A stretch of DNA of 64,000 nt, taken from NCBI RefSeq assembly GCF_903645295.1, contig NZ_CAHJXM010000001.1, forward strand, positions 930,001 through 994,000. Reading direction: 5' to 3'. The stretch's first letter is position 1, and each line of letters opens with the position of its first letter. This document shows, piece after piece, positions 25,768 to 33,786 of the stretch. The position numbers were made by a program, and so were the translations under genes. The stretch is from Bacillus sp. Marseille-Q1617. Its GTDB lineage: Bacteria > Bacillota > Bacilli > Bacillales > Bacillaceae_B. Below the pieces are notes generated by a model, which saw only the letters and a program-made list of their open reading frames with translations, had not been told where the DNA came from and searched no databases.

Positions 25768-26301
25768 CTACCATTCATTTGTAGCCTCAACCTTCAAATT
25801 GTCGCCTTTATATGTTCTTTCACCAAACAGAGTGATGACGGTGCACTCCTTTATGTTTGAAGAGACATCAGCACTATAGTTCACAAACATTCCGGCAGCA
25901 AGCTCTTTGCCTGCTTCATCCAGCACCCTTACTTTTTTACCTTCCAGGGTACGGAACTTGGCTTCCTGAAGAAAGGAGATCCACTGCTCCCAGTTGGTCA
26001 ATATATAAGCCCCGGTCCCTTCCGAGAGGTAACCCAATAGGCTTCCGGAATCATCATACTGAGCGTCGAGCTCTTTAATGAGTTCAATAAACAGAAGATG
26101 AACCGTCTTGTATTCTTCCAGATTCAATTGGGGGGAGAAGCTGATTTCTATGGTTCTATTTATAAAATCGGCCTCTGCCTCTAAATGTATTTTGCTATTC
26201 TTGCATATATAGTTTCCTCCGTGTTTTTTAAAACCTAGCTTCACTAATGCCTGTTCTATCGAGTGATCTGCAGTAATGGAATGCAGCTTGATTGATAACA
26301 T
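25768..26301 (-). CDS. Hypothetical protein, 177 residues
   Basis: I do not recognise this protein. It begins MLSIKLHSITADHSIEQALVKLGFKKHGG, is soluble, acidic and without membrane segments or Cys-rich motifs, and contains a LEGKKVRVLDEAGKEL segment that could be a small beta-barrel. AGGAGG lies just before the ATG. It converges on the nitrate reductase operon and diverges from the moeB operon. The Fnr box used by moeB covers its ribosome binding site region, so Fnr binding there might interfere with its expression. Confidence 0.6.
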   Translation of the reverse strand: MLSIKLHSITADHSIEQALVKLGFKKHGGNYICKNSKIHLEAEADFINRTIEISFSPQLNLEEYKTVHLLFIELIKELDAQYDDSGSLLGYLSEGTGAYILTNWEQWISFLQEAKFRTLEGKKVRVLDEAGKELAAGMFVNYSADVSSNIKECTVITLFGERTYKGDNLKVEATNEW

Positions 26302-26317
26302 GATGATTTTCCCCTCC

Positions 26318-26360
26318 TGTGAACTTTGTCACTTACTATCGTATCGTTACCATTTATTAT
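26318..26360 (+). promoter_or_regulatory. Fnr box and promoter of the moeB-moeA-moaE-moaD operon
   Basis: TGTGAACTTTGTCACT (26318-26333) has one mismatch. TATTAT (26355-26360) begins 37 nt from the box edge. Confidence 0.75.
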
Positions 26361-26430
26361 AGTAGATAAAGAAGAGAAGCACTGTGACATTTATTACGCC
26401 AGAAGGCTTTTTTAAAAAGGGGAGTATGCA

Positions 26431-27441
26431 ATGAATGACCGTTATTCAAGACAGGAGTTGTTTCCGGCCATTGGCGAAAAAGGGCAGAAGCAATTAACCA
26501 AGAAACATGTGCTTGTCATAGGTGCAGGCGCGTTGGGTTCAGCAAGCTCTGAAGCGTTGGTTAGGAGCGGGATTGGAAAACTGACGATTGTGGACCATGA
26601 CTATGTGGAGTGGAGCAATTTGCAGCGGCAGCAGCTGTATACGGAAAAAGATGTGACAGCACAGATGCCTAAGGCCGTTGCTGCCCAGAACAGACTAACT
26701 GAAATCAATAGCTCAGTCACAATTAATGGCCGCGTAATGGAGGCAACCGCAGAAACCCTTCTCCCGTACCTCCACGATGTGGATTTGATTATAGATGCAA
26801 CTGATAACTTTGATACACGAATGATGATCAACGATCTTTCTCAGAAATATAACATTCCCTGGATCTTCGGATCATGTGTGGGAAGTACAGGGATGAGTTA
26901 TACGGTCATCCCCGGAAAAACCGCATGTATGAACTGTTTACTGGACCGCCTGCCGATGGGGGGCGCAACATGCGATGCGTCCGGTATCATCGCACCAGCT
27001 GTCGGAATGGTGGCCGCATATCAAGTCACAGAAGCGTTCAAGCTCCTGGTGGGTGATGTAGAAGCCCTCAGGGGGAGTTTGATTACATTTGACTTGTGGA
27101 ATAACCAGCAATACAGCATGAAAACGAAAAAAGCCAAGAAGTCTGACTGCCCTTCCTGCGGACAGCATCCAACCTATCCATACTTACAATATGAAAACCA
27201 AACGAAGTCCATGGTGCTATGCGGAAGAAATACAGTGCTGATCCGGTCACCTCAAGAACGGAACCTTAGTGAACTTCAGAAAACGATTCAATCTTTAGGG
27301 GAAACAAAAATAAATCCTTACTTGCTATCTCTTCAATATGAAGGATACCGGTTTGTATTTTTTAAAGAGGGAAGGACCTTGGTCCATGGAACAAACTCAA
27401 TGGAAGAAGCAAAGAAAATGTATTATAAAATTATCGGATAA
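26431..27441 (+). CDS. moeB: ThiF/MoeB-family sulfur-carrier adenylyltransferase
   Basis: A 336-residue E1-like enzyme. The nucleotide-binding segment is VLVIGAGALGSASSEALVRSG, followed by DHDYVEWSNLQRQ with the conserved Arg/Gln. The catalytic Cys region is GGATCDASGI, and the zinc-binding Cys pairs are MNCL and CPSCG. MoeB adenylates the C-terminal Gly of MoaD so it can be charged with sulfur for molybdopterin synthase. A C-terminal extension of about 80 residues after the zinc site has no known motif. First gene of the Fnr-controlled operon; AAAAAGGGGAG precedes the ATG. Confidence 0.85.
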   Translation: MNDRYSRQELFPAIGEKGQKQLTKKHVLVIGAGALGSASSEALVRSGIGKLTIVDHDYVEWSNLQRQQLYTEKDVTAQMPKAVAAQNRLTEINSSVTINGRVMEATAETLLPYLHDVDLIIDATDNFDTRMMINDLSQKYNIPWIFGSCVGSTGMSYTVIPGKTACMNCLLDRLPMGGATCDASGIIAPAVGMVAAYQVTEAFKLLVGDVEALRGSLITFDLWNNQQYSMKTKKAKKSDCPSCGQHPTYPYLQYENQTKSMVLCGRNTVLIRSPQERNLSELQKTIQSLGETKINPYLLSLQYEGYRFVFFKEGRTLVHGTNSMEEAKKMYYKIIG

Positions 27442-27460
27442 GAACGGGGGATTTACTGGA

Positions 27461-28738
27461 ATGGTAGAGAAACGGACGCCTATTAAGGTAACGGATGCTG
27501 TGCAGAGGGTGATGAAGCGGTCACCGGCAGGAGAAGTGGAAAGGGTGGATATCGAGCACGTATATGGACGATATCTAGGGGAGGATTTAACGGCAAAACA
27601 CGATGTCCCCCACTTTGACAAGTCTCCTTACGATGGATTTGCTTTAAAGGCAATCGATACGAAGACAGCTTCAAGACAAACGCCGGTCACACTTGAAGTA
27701 ATCGCAGAAATAGGAGCTGGAAGTGTACATAAAGGAGTCGTACAGCGGGGGGAAGCAGTTCGGATCATGACCGGGGCCAAGATACCTGCCGGGTGTGATG
27801 TCGTGGTCATGCTCGAGCTTGCGGAATCTTTCAGCCTGGAGGGAAGAGATTTCGTCAGGATCAACCGTGGCTGCAATGAAGGAGATAATATTTCGCGCAG
27901 AGGCGAAGATACTCAAAAGGGAACGGTGCTTGCTAAAAAAGGAACGTATATCAACCCCGGGATTGCAGCTCTCCTTGCAACGTTCGGATACAAGGAAGTA
28001 CCTGTCAGCGTCAAACCGAGAGTCGGTGTGCTGGCAACGGGGAGTGAGTTATTGGAAGTAGGCGATGAATTAGAACCTGGTAAAATACGAAACAGTAACA
28101 CTTATATGATTCTTTCTCAAATAGAAAGGGCAGGAGGAGAAGCTGTTTATTTCGGTCAATTCGCTGATGAATTCGAGGTCTGCTACCAGCAGGTGGTGTC
28201 CGCTCTCCAACAGGTGGATATGCTCATCACGACAGGGGGCGTGTCAGTCGGTGATTATGATTATTTGCCTGAGATTTATGAGGAGATGGAAGCGGGGGTG
28301 CTCTTTAATAAAATCGGCATGCGGCCCGGCAGCGTCACGACAGTCGCGGAAAAAGACGGGAAGCTTTTGTTCGGATTATCGGGTAATCCTTCAGCTTGTT
28401 ATGTAGGATTTGAGCTCCTCACAAGACCTGTCATCAGAAAGTTTCTTCATAGTCCAGCACCATTTCTTCAGTCTGTGACAGGGATCTTGGGCAGCGATTT
28501 CAAAAAGCCTAATCCATTTACCCGCTTCGTCCGGGGAAGTATCAGATTTGAAAATGGCAGAATCATGGCTTATCCCTCGGGACTTGATAAATCAAGCGCT
28601 GTCGCTTCACTCGCTGACACGAATGCACTGATCGTCTTACCTGGAGGAACAAGGGGTTATGAAGAAGGCATGACAGTCCAAATCCTCCTCGTGGAAAATC
28701 AAGAAGGCCAATCTCGGATGTTAATAGATAAAGAGTAA
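27461..28738 (+). CDS. moeA: Molybdopterin molybdenumtransferase MoeA
   Basis: A 425-residue MoeA, which inserts molybdate into adenylylated molybdopterin. Typical segments are HVYGRYLGEDLTAKHDVPHFDKSPYDGFA, IMTGAKIPAGCDVVV, ATGSELLEVGDEL, TTGGVSVGDYDYL and GLSGNPSACYVGFE, corresponding to domains I-IV. I chose the ATG at 27461 because the product then starts MVEKRTPIKV like its family; the frame is open back into moeB. GGGGG lies upstream at slightly long spacing. It starts 19 bp after moeB. Confidence 0.88.
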   Translation: MVEKRTPIKVTDAVQRVMKRSPAGEVERVDIEHVYGRYLGEDLTAKHDVPHFDKSPYDGFALKAIDTKTASRQTPVTLEVIAEIGAGSVHKGVVQRGEAVRIMTGAKIPAGCDVVVMLELAESFSLEGRDFVRINRGCNEGDNISRRGEDTQKGTVLAKKGTYINPGIAALLATFGYKEVPVSVKPRVGVLATGSELLEVGDELEPGKIRNSNTYMILSQIERAGGEAVYFGQFADEFEVCYQQVVSALQQVDMLITTGGVSVGDYDYLPEIYEEMEAGVLFNKIGMRPGSVTTVAEKDGKLLFGLSGNPSACYVGFELLTRPVIRKFLHSPAPFLQSVTGILGSDFKKPNPFTRFVRGSIRFENGRIMAYPSGLDKSSAVASLADTNALIVLPGGTRGYEEGMTVQILLVENQEGQSRMLIDKE

Positions 28739-28763
28739 AGCAGAGTTCATTGGAGGAGTGAAA

Positions 28764-29219
28764 ATGATGGAGTTATTTGAAGTGAAATCAGAGCCGCTTT
28801 CTTTAGAAGAAATCACAAAAAAAGTAGAACGCAGAGAAGCCGGTGCCATTACTACATTTATCGGTACCGTAAGAGAGTGGACCAAAGACAAACGTACTCT
28901 CTACCTGGAATATCAGGCTTATGAACCGATGGCAGCCAAGATGCTTGCCCAAATAGGAAAAGAAGCGGAAGAGAAGTGGCCAGGGACGAAAATGGCGATT
29001 TCCCACCGTATCGGCAGATTGGAAATTTCCGATATTGCCGTGATCATCGCCGTCTCTTCGCCGCATCGTAAAGCTGCCTATGAAGCAAATGAGTATGCCA
29101 TCGAACGAATTAAAGATATCGTTCCAATTTGGAAAAAAGAACATTGGGAATCCGGGGAGGAATGGATCGGAAACCAAAAGGAAACCGTACCGTATCCATC
29201 AGGCCGGCCTCATCTTTAA
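28764..29219 (+). CDS. moaE: Molybdopterin synthase large subunit MoaE
   Basis: A 151-residue MoaE. The family segments GAITTFIGTVREWTK, LYLEYQAYEPMA, HRIGRLEISDIAVIIAVSSPHRKAAYEA and PIWKKEHWESGEEWIG are present, including the substrate-binding Lys in IWKKE. With MoaD it converts cyclic pyranopterin monophosphate to molybdopterin. GGAGGAG precedes the ATG at 28764, with a second ATG next to it. It lies 25 bp behind moeA. Confidence 0.9.
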   Translation: MMELFEVKSEPLSLEEITKKVERREAGAITTFIGTVREWTKDKRTLYLEYQAYEPMAAKMLAQIGKEAEEKWPGTKMAISHRIGRLEISDIAVIIAVSSPHRKAAYEANEYAIERIKDIVPIWKKEHWESGEEWIGNQKETVPYPSGRPHL

Positions 29220-29235
29220 AAAGGGAGAGAATGCA

Positions 29236-29469
29236 ATGATCAAGATTCTATTATTTGCTGGATTACGTGAAGAAACAGGGAAGAGTGAGATAGAGATAGA
29301 AGCTGACAATCTTTCTATTTCAGGTCTTAAACAGGAGCTGCGGGAAACATATCACTCTCTCAGTCTTAACGGTGCAATGATCGCCGTTAACGAGGAGTAT
29401 GCAACAGAAGACACAGTGGTTAAAAGCGGCGATGTCGTAGCGTTTATTCCTCCAGTAAGCGGTGGGTGA
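29236..29469 (+). CDS. moaD: Molybdopterin synthase sulfur carrier MoaD
   Basis: A 77-residue ubiquitin-like protein, MIKILLFAGLREETGKSEIEI..., ending in FIPPVSGG. The terminal Gly-Gly is the site adenylated by MoeB and then thiocarboxylated. AAGGGAGAG lies upstream of the ATG at 29236; the reading frame is open well into moaE but only this start gives a MoaD-like product. Last gene of the operon; composite repeat copy C follows and may act as its terminator. Confidence 0.9.
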   Translation: MIKILLFAGLREETGKSEIEIEADNLSISGLKQELRETYHSLSLNGAMIAVNEEYATEDTVVKSGDVVAFIPPVSGG

Positions 29470-29475
29470 AAATAA

Positions 29476-29914
29476 GGGGATGGGACAAAACTAAAAAGCT
29501 GCAACAAACAGAAGAACAATTTCAGTAAAGCTTCTTAATACCGCTAATGATTTCCGTGCAAGACTTCGCTTTCCTCGGGTAGCCCGTGAGCCTCCTCGGC
29601 TTCGCCTGCGGGGTCTCACCTGTCCAGCTGCAGGGCTTAGAGGCACATGACATAAGTCAAACCGGCCAAGAAGGCAAAGAACGCCTTCGTGGCCGATTCG
29701 CCTTATGCCACCCGCCTCTATTCAAAGCCCTTCCGCTTTTCTTATAAGCTACTCTTCCCGCAGGAGTCTTCGTCTTGCACTCCAATCAACCGCTGGAAAG
29801 AGTTAAAATCCAGATGTATATTTGAACAAGTAAAAACCCTGCCTAATTTGACTCTTAGAGGGCTAATTAGATAGGGTTTTACTTAGACTTAGACACTTTT
29901 GCCCTAGCCTCTTT
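29476..29914 (-). repeat. Dispersed composite repeat, copy C (filled, inverted)
   Basis: Reverse orientation of copies A and B, with terminal segments GGGATGGGACAAAACT and TTTTGCCCTAGCCTCTTTC, and the same internal GTGCAAGACTTCGC / GTCTTCGTCTTGCAC arms. It carries the hairpin module at 29620-29743, at the same site and in the same relative orientation as copy B. It fills the gap between moaD and the hemerythrin gene; no gene is present. Confidence 0.8.
29620..29743 (-). repeat. Nested 124-bp hairpin module in copy C
   Basis: The interval between GGTCTCAC and ATAAGCTACTC is 124 bp and matches the module of copy B. The core stem GAAGGCGTTCT / AGAACGCCTTC-like arms and the outer GAGGC/GCCTC arms are conserved by paired changes. 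Confidence 0.75.
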
Positions 29915-29937
29915 CATGATCGCTACAACTGCCCAGC

Positions 29938-30474
29938 CTATTTAGACACCTCTCTAACAGCCTCTAATAATCTCTCTTTTTCATCCTCGGACAATAGGTT
30001 TTGTGCCATTGGAAACAATATCTGTTCTTCCTTCATAAAGTGCGAAGTGAGTACATGGTGTGCTTCAATGACCAGCTTGCATGTTTCGTGCACGAATTCC
30101 CGATCGCCGCTCATCACTTCCGTTTCCTTGAGGAAAGCTGAGATTAATTCCTTCGCCTGATCATGTTCCATTTCCATCACGACAATTGGACCGTGGCTGC
30201 GGCCAATATATGAAGCCATTAATTCAAACAAGTGTCCTTCTTCCTTTTGGGAATGAGGCTCGAGTGCTTTCATAAAGGCTTTGACTTTACTGCGCAGCTC
30301 TGTCAGTTTTTCCATGCGTTTTTCGGGTGAACTTTCTTTCATGAGGCCGCCGGCTTCTTCAAATAAATCCAGCTTTTGCTCATTTAACTGTATATGTTCA
30401 TTTCTTAACATCTGTAAGGCTTCGCATAGTTCTTCTGGCTGATGGTTCGTAGACATGTGATGGCATCCAAGCAT
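29938..30474 (-). CDS. Hemerythrin-like protein
   Basis: A 178-residue four-helix protein with hemerythrin-type ligands: His in RNEHIQL, EPHSQKEEGHLF, EMEHDQAKE, and EAHHVLTSHFMKEEQILFP. The N-terminal MLGCHHMS is unusual and might bind metal. It may store or sense oxygen or NO, or support iron-sulfur repair alongside RIC. AGGAGGAG precedes the ATG. An Fnr-like box with a correctly spaced -10 lies upstream, divergent from the moaB operon. Confidence 0.82.
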   Translation of the reverse strand: MLGCHHMSTNHQPEELCEALQMLRNEHIQLNEQKLDLFEEAGGLMKESSPEKRMEKLTELRSKVKAFMKALEPHSQKEEGHLFELMASYIGRSHGPIVVMEMEHDQAKELISAFLKETEVMSGDREFVHETCKLVIEAHHVLTSHFMKEEQILFPMAQNLLSEDEKERLLEAVREVSK

Positions 30475-30512
30475 TGGTTTTCTCCTCCTTCAAGTGGTTA
30501 AAGCTTACTTTA

Positions 30513-30555
30513 AGCTTACAAAATAAGAATGGGGGAGGATGTGATGCGCCTCACT
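30513..30555 (-). promoter_or_regulatory. Fnr-like promoter of the hemerythrin gene
   Basis: TGTGATGCGCCTCACT (30540-30555) has one mismatch. TAAGCT on the minus strand (30518-30513) begins 37 nt from the box edge. Confidence 0.65.
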
Positions 30556-30594
30556 TTTTTTAAGAACATTCCGTGAAAAATCGAAAGGCTTTCC

Positions 30595-30637
30595 CGTGAT
30601 GTTTTTCACAAGTGAAAACGAATCATCATGATACAAT
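30595..30637 (+). promoter_or_regulatory. Fnr box and promoter of moaB-modA-modB
   Basis: CGTGATGTTTTTCACA (30595-30610) has one mismatch. TACAAT (30632-30637) begins 37 nt from the box edge. Confidence 0.75.
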
Positions 30638-30665
30638 AAAGAAAAATCGCAGGAGGGGAATCGGC

Positions 30666-31166
30666 ATGAAGTCTGCAGCAGAGAAAAAGATAAATGTCAT
30701 GATCATTACGGTAAGTGATACCCGCACCGAGGAAACAGATAAGAGCGGCGATTGTATGATACAAATGTTGGAACAATCTGGTCATCCTATTGTTCAACGG
30801 GAAATCGTGAAAGATGAGGAACTGTTGATCGGGGAAGCGATAAAGCGGGGTTTGGCAAATGATGAAGTGCAGGCCATTTTATTGAACGGGGGAACCGGTA
30901 TTTCAATGAGAGATGTGACGATCGAAGTGGTTCGCTCATTTCTGCAGAAAGAATTACCGGGGTTTGGAGAAATCTTCAGGGCTCTCAGCTATTTTGAAGA
31001 TATCGGATCTCCGGCCATTCTTTCCCGGGCCATTGCAGGAGTGGTGGATGAGAAAGCAATCTTTTCCGTCCCAGGTTCCACCGGTGCTGTAAAACTTGCA
31101 ATGGAAAAGTTGATCCTCCCTGAAATGGACCATATTCTTCATGAGTTACGTAAACATAAATCATGA
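30666..31166 (+). CDS. moaB: Molybdopterin adenylyltransferase MoaB/MogA
   Basis: A 166-residue MoaB-fold protein. Family motifs are MIITVSDTRTEETDKSGD, ILLNGGTGISMRDVTIE, and SRAIAGVVDEKAIFSVPGSTGAVKLAM. It adenylylates molybdopterin before MoeA inserts molybdate. The ATG at 30666 follows GCAGGAGGGG. Its stop overlaps the modA start (ATGA), linking cofactor synthesis with molybdate import in one Fnr-controlled operon. Confidence 0.88.
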   Translation: MKSAAEKKINVMIITVSDTRTEETDKSGDCMIQMLEQSGHPIVQREIVKDEELLIGEAIKRGLANDEVQAILLNGGTGISMRDVTIEVVRSFLQKELPGFGEIFRALSYFEDIGSPAILSRAIAGVVDEKAIFSVPGSTGAVKLAMEKLILPEMDHILHELRKHKS

Positions 31167-31927
31167 AGAAGAAAATCTTGCAATATCTCTTTTTGATCAT
31201 CCTGTTTGCCGGAGCGGCAGGATGCCAGTCAGACGAGAAAGACGATACGGTTATAACGATTGGTGCGGCAGCGAGTCTGAAAAGCAGTCTGCTGGAATTG
31301 CAGCACCAGTTTGAAAGAGAGCATAAAGAAGTCAAATTATCATTTCATTTCGGTTCTACCGGTGCGATTCGAAAACAAGTAGAACAGGGTGCCCCGATCG
31401 ATGTCTTCCTGGCTGCTTCTCAGGACGATTATGAATCCCTTTATCGGGATGGACTGGTTGATAGAGGCGATAGATTAGTAGGGAATAGAGTAGTGGCTGT
31501 CACGAACAAACCAGAAAAGATTAAGTCACTTAAGGATGTCTGGAAGTCGGATGAAAAAGTAGTCATCGGAAACCCTGCCACAGTACCTGTCGGAAGATAT
31601 GCGAAAGAACTACTGGTACAGAGCGGGCAATGGGAGGAAGCAGAGTCGCGTCTTATTTATGGAAAGGATGCGAGTCACCTGCTTATGCTTATGGATCAAG
31701 GGGCGGCTTCTGTAGGATTCATCTATAACAGTGATGTTGAATTTCAACAGGATTTACGCATAATTGATTTTTTTGAAGAGTATCCACAAGAAGATACAGG
31801 CTACTACGGGGCAAGGGTGAAACGAAGTAAGCATCAAGATGTCTCAGATGAATTTCTCGACTTTTTAGAGAGAAAGGAAGCGAAGGAGATATTTAAGAAA
31901 GAAGGATTTATCAATATCGGAGAATAA
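31163..31927 (+). CDS. modA: Molybdate-binding lipoprotein ModA
   Basis: A 254-residue solute-binding lipoprotein. The signal peptide ends in a lipobox, FAGAAGC, with Cys21 as the lipidated residue. ModA motifs include GAAASLKSSLLELQ, FGSTGAIRKQVEQGAPIDVFLAAS and NPATVPVGRYAKELL. It binds molybdate (or tungstate) outside the membrane and delivers it to ModB. It overlaps moaB by four bases. Confidence 0.88.
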   Translation: MKKKILQYLFLIILFAGAAGCQSDEKDDTVITIGAAASLKSSLLELQHQFEREHKEVKLSFHFGSTGAIRKQVEQGAPIDVFLAASQDDYESLYRDGLVDRGDRLVGNRVVAVTNKPEKIKSLKDVWKSDEKVVIGNPATVPVGRYAKELLVQSGQWEEAESRLIYGKDASHLLMLMDQGAASVGFIYNSDVEFQQDLRIIDFFEEYPQEDTGYYGARVKRSKHQDVSDEFLDFLERKEAKEIFKKEGFINIGE

Positions 31928-31945
31928 GAGGAGCAGGTGTTATAA

Positions 31946-32614
31946 GTGAACGGTGATTTTTTCTTTCCTATCCAATTGTCTATACTGGTTGCTTGCATAG
32001 CGGCGGCTGTTTCATTAATACTTGCTGTTTTGGCAGCCTATCGAACTGTCATGACAGACGGCAGGGGCAGCAGTGTTTTGGAGACTGTGTATCTTTTGCC
32101 GCTTGTTCTTCCTCCTTCTGTACTTGGTTTTTTGTTACTGTTTATATTCGGGATGAATAGTCCAGTGGGACGGACGGTCGAACTGCTTCTCGGACAAACC
32201 ATCCTTTTTTCTAAGTCTGCAGCAGTCATAGCTGCCGTGATTGTGTCGTTTCCGCTTATGTATCAGTCTGTGAAAACAGGATTTGCAGAAGTGAATCGTG
32301 ACATTGTCGGGGCTTCAAAAGTAGATGGCGCTTCCAATTGGAAAGCATTTTACCACGTCGTTCTGCCGCTTGCCAAACGATCGATCGTCATGGGGGTCAT
32401 TCTCGGCTTTACAAGAGCATTGGGGGAGTTCGGGGCGACTCTCATGTTTGCAGGGAATATACCTGGAAAAACGCAGACGATCTCAACGGCCATTTACGTA
32501 GCCATCGAATCAGGGGAAAGTCATTTAGCCTGGAAGTATGCAGGAGTAAGCATCGGTTTGTCTTTTCTATTATTGTTTCTGGTGAAAGGGCTGGATGGAC
32601 GTAAGGAGATATAG
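31946..32614 (+). CDS. modB: Molybdate ABC transporter permease ModB
   Basis: A 222-residue permease with five predicted helices. The EAA-like coupling loop is GASKVDGASNWKAFYHVVLPLAKRSI. GTG start with GAGGAGCAGG upstream, 18 bp behind modA. No modC ATPase gene follows; the downstream gene, moaC, is on the opposite strand. The transporter must either borrow an ATPase encoded elsewhere or be energised by a housekeeping one, as known for some Gram-positive importers. Confidence 0.88.
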   Translation: MNGDFFFPIQLSILVACIAAAVSLILAVLAAYRTVMTDGRGSSVLETVYLLPLVLPPSVLGFLLLFIFGMNSPVGRTVELLLGQTILFSKSAAVIAAVIVSFPLMYQSVKTGFAEVNRDIVGASKVDGASNWKAFYHVVLPLAKRSIVMGVILGFTRALGEFGATLMFAGNIPGKTQTISTAIYVAIESGESHLAWKYAGVSIGLSFLLLFLVKGLDGRKEI

Positions 32615-32616
32615 GT

Positions 32617-32654
32617 CAAAAAACCCCAGAGGAGTTTGGAACAACCTGTGGGGT
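32617..32654 (-). terminator. Terminator of moaC (minus strand)
   Basis: On the minus strand ACCCCACAGG pairs with CCTCTGGGGT (two mismatched positions), followed by six T residues. It lies between modB and moaC. Confidence 0.55.
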
Positions 32655-32665
32655 ACTTCAACATA

Positions 32666-33151
32666 TCAGGACTCTCTTAAAAAGTCACCGCTTTTTCCGC
32701 CGGATTTCTCAAGAAGATAGGTTTCTCCGATAACCATTCCTTTATCGACAGCTTTGCACATATCGTAGATTGTCAAGGCGGTAACGGATGCAGCCGTTAA
32801 TGCCTCCATTTCCACACCTGTACTGCCTTTCGTTTTTACTTCGGTGGTGATCACCAGCTCGTAGTGCGGGTTTTTTTCTTTCCAGTCAAAGGAGATATCC
32901 ACACCGCTGATCGGAATGGGGTGGCACATCGGAATGATGGAGGAAGTCTGTTTAGCCCCCATAATCCCAGCAACCTGTGCGACTGATAGTACATCTCCTT
33001 TTTTAAAATCATCGTTTACGATTTTGTCGTAAATCTCTTTCGTTACTGTAATGCTCGATCGTGCTTTTGCATAACGGCTGCTTTCATTTTTAGCGGTGAT
33101 GTCCACCATCTTGGCGCGGCCCTGTCCATTGAAATGTGTAAATTCACTCAT
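32666..33151 (-). CDS. moaC: Cyclic pyranopterin monophosphate synthase MoaC
   Basis: A 161-residue MoaC. Signature segments are [34 protein letters not shown] with the active-site residues, [16 protein letters not shown] and [25 protein letters not shown]. With MoaA it makes cyclic pyranopterin monophosphate from GTP. AGGTGTC precedes the ATG. It is transcribed alone, divergent from mobB; I found no convincing Fnr box in the 87-bp intergenic stretch. Confidence 0.9.
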   Translation of the reverse strand: MSEFTHFNGQGRAKMVDITAKNESSRYAKARSSITVTKEIYDKIVNDDFKKGDVLSVAQVAGIMGAKQTSSIIPMCHPIPISGVDISFDWKEKNPHYELVITTEVKTKGSTGVEMEALTAASVTALTIYDMCKAVDKGMVIGETYLLEKSGGKSGDFLRES

Positions 33152-33238
33152 ATTTTGACACCTCTTAGATTTTATATTGAGTTGATTCCTGTGTATTCGT
33201 TATCGTAACATAAATGGTTTAGAAAGGAGCTGACGTGT

Positions 33239-33736
33239 ATGAAAGTGATTCAAGTTGTCGGATTTAAAAACAGCGGAAAGACTACGGTTTCTTCGAATGT
33301 GATTACTTATGCAGCCAGCAAAGGAATAAAGACCGGATCGGTAAAGCATCATAGCCACGGTGCACCGGATGTTGTACCGGGGACGGATAGTGACCGTCAT
33401 CTAAAATCTGGAGCCACTCTTGCCGGAGTTGAAGGGGGCGGTATTTTCAGCGTATCTCTCCAGCTGGGAGACTATGATTTCGATGATATCCTTCGAATCT
33501 ATGAATTAATTAAGGTTGAAGTGCTGGTGGTTGAAGGATACAAAGAAAAAAATTATCCCAAAATCGTTTGTATACGAAATCAAGAAGACTTTTCCCTTCT
33601 TGACTCTCTGGAAAATGTTCAAGCGGTCTTTTTGCATTCACACCTTTCCTTGCCGCCCGGCTATCACCTTCCTGCATTCACTGCTGAAAGACTGGATGCC
33701 TTCGAACAATGGATCGATTCGTTCATCAACCTTTGA
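33239..33736 (+). CDS. mobB: Molybdopterin-guanine dinucleotide adapter MobB
   Basis: A 165-residue GTP-binding protein. The P-loop is VVGFKNSGKTT near the N-terminus, followed by SVKHHSHG, TDSDRHLKSGA and VLVVEGYKEKNYPKIV. MobB assists MobA in forming the guanine dinucleotide form of the cofactor, the form used by the NasC-type enzyme. AAAGGAGCTGACGTG precedes the ATG. It ends at a bidirectional terminator shared with narK. Confidence 0.87.
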   Translation: MKVIQVVGFKNSGKTTVSSNVITYAASKGIKTGSVKHHSHGAPDVVPGTDSDRHLKSGATLAGVEGGGIFSVSLQLGDYDFDDILRIYELIKVEVLVVEGYKEKNYPKIVCIRNQEDFSLLDSLENVQAVFLHSHLSLPPGYHLPAFTAERLDAFEQWIDSFINL

Positions 33737-33747
33737 TCAAGTAAAGA

Positions 33748-33779
33748 GAAGCTGTTCCCTGTTGATAGGGAACAGCTTC
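33748..33779. terminator. Bidirectional terminator between mobB and narK
   Basis: GAAGCTGTTCCCT and AGGGAACAGCTTC form a perfect 13-bp stem with a 6-nt loop. Confidence 0.85.
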
Positions 33780-33786
33780 AATGAAG

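Noticed and set aside
33152..33238. Fnr box between moaC and mobB
   Set aside because: TGTGT-type fragments are present but none keeps the TGTGA-N6-TCACA form with a -10 at 37 nt.
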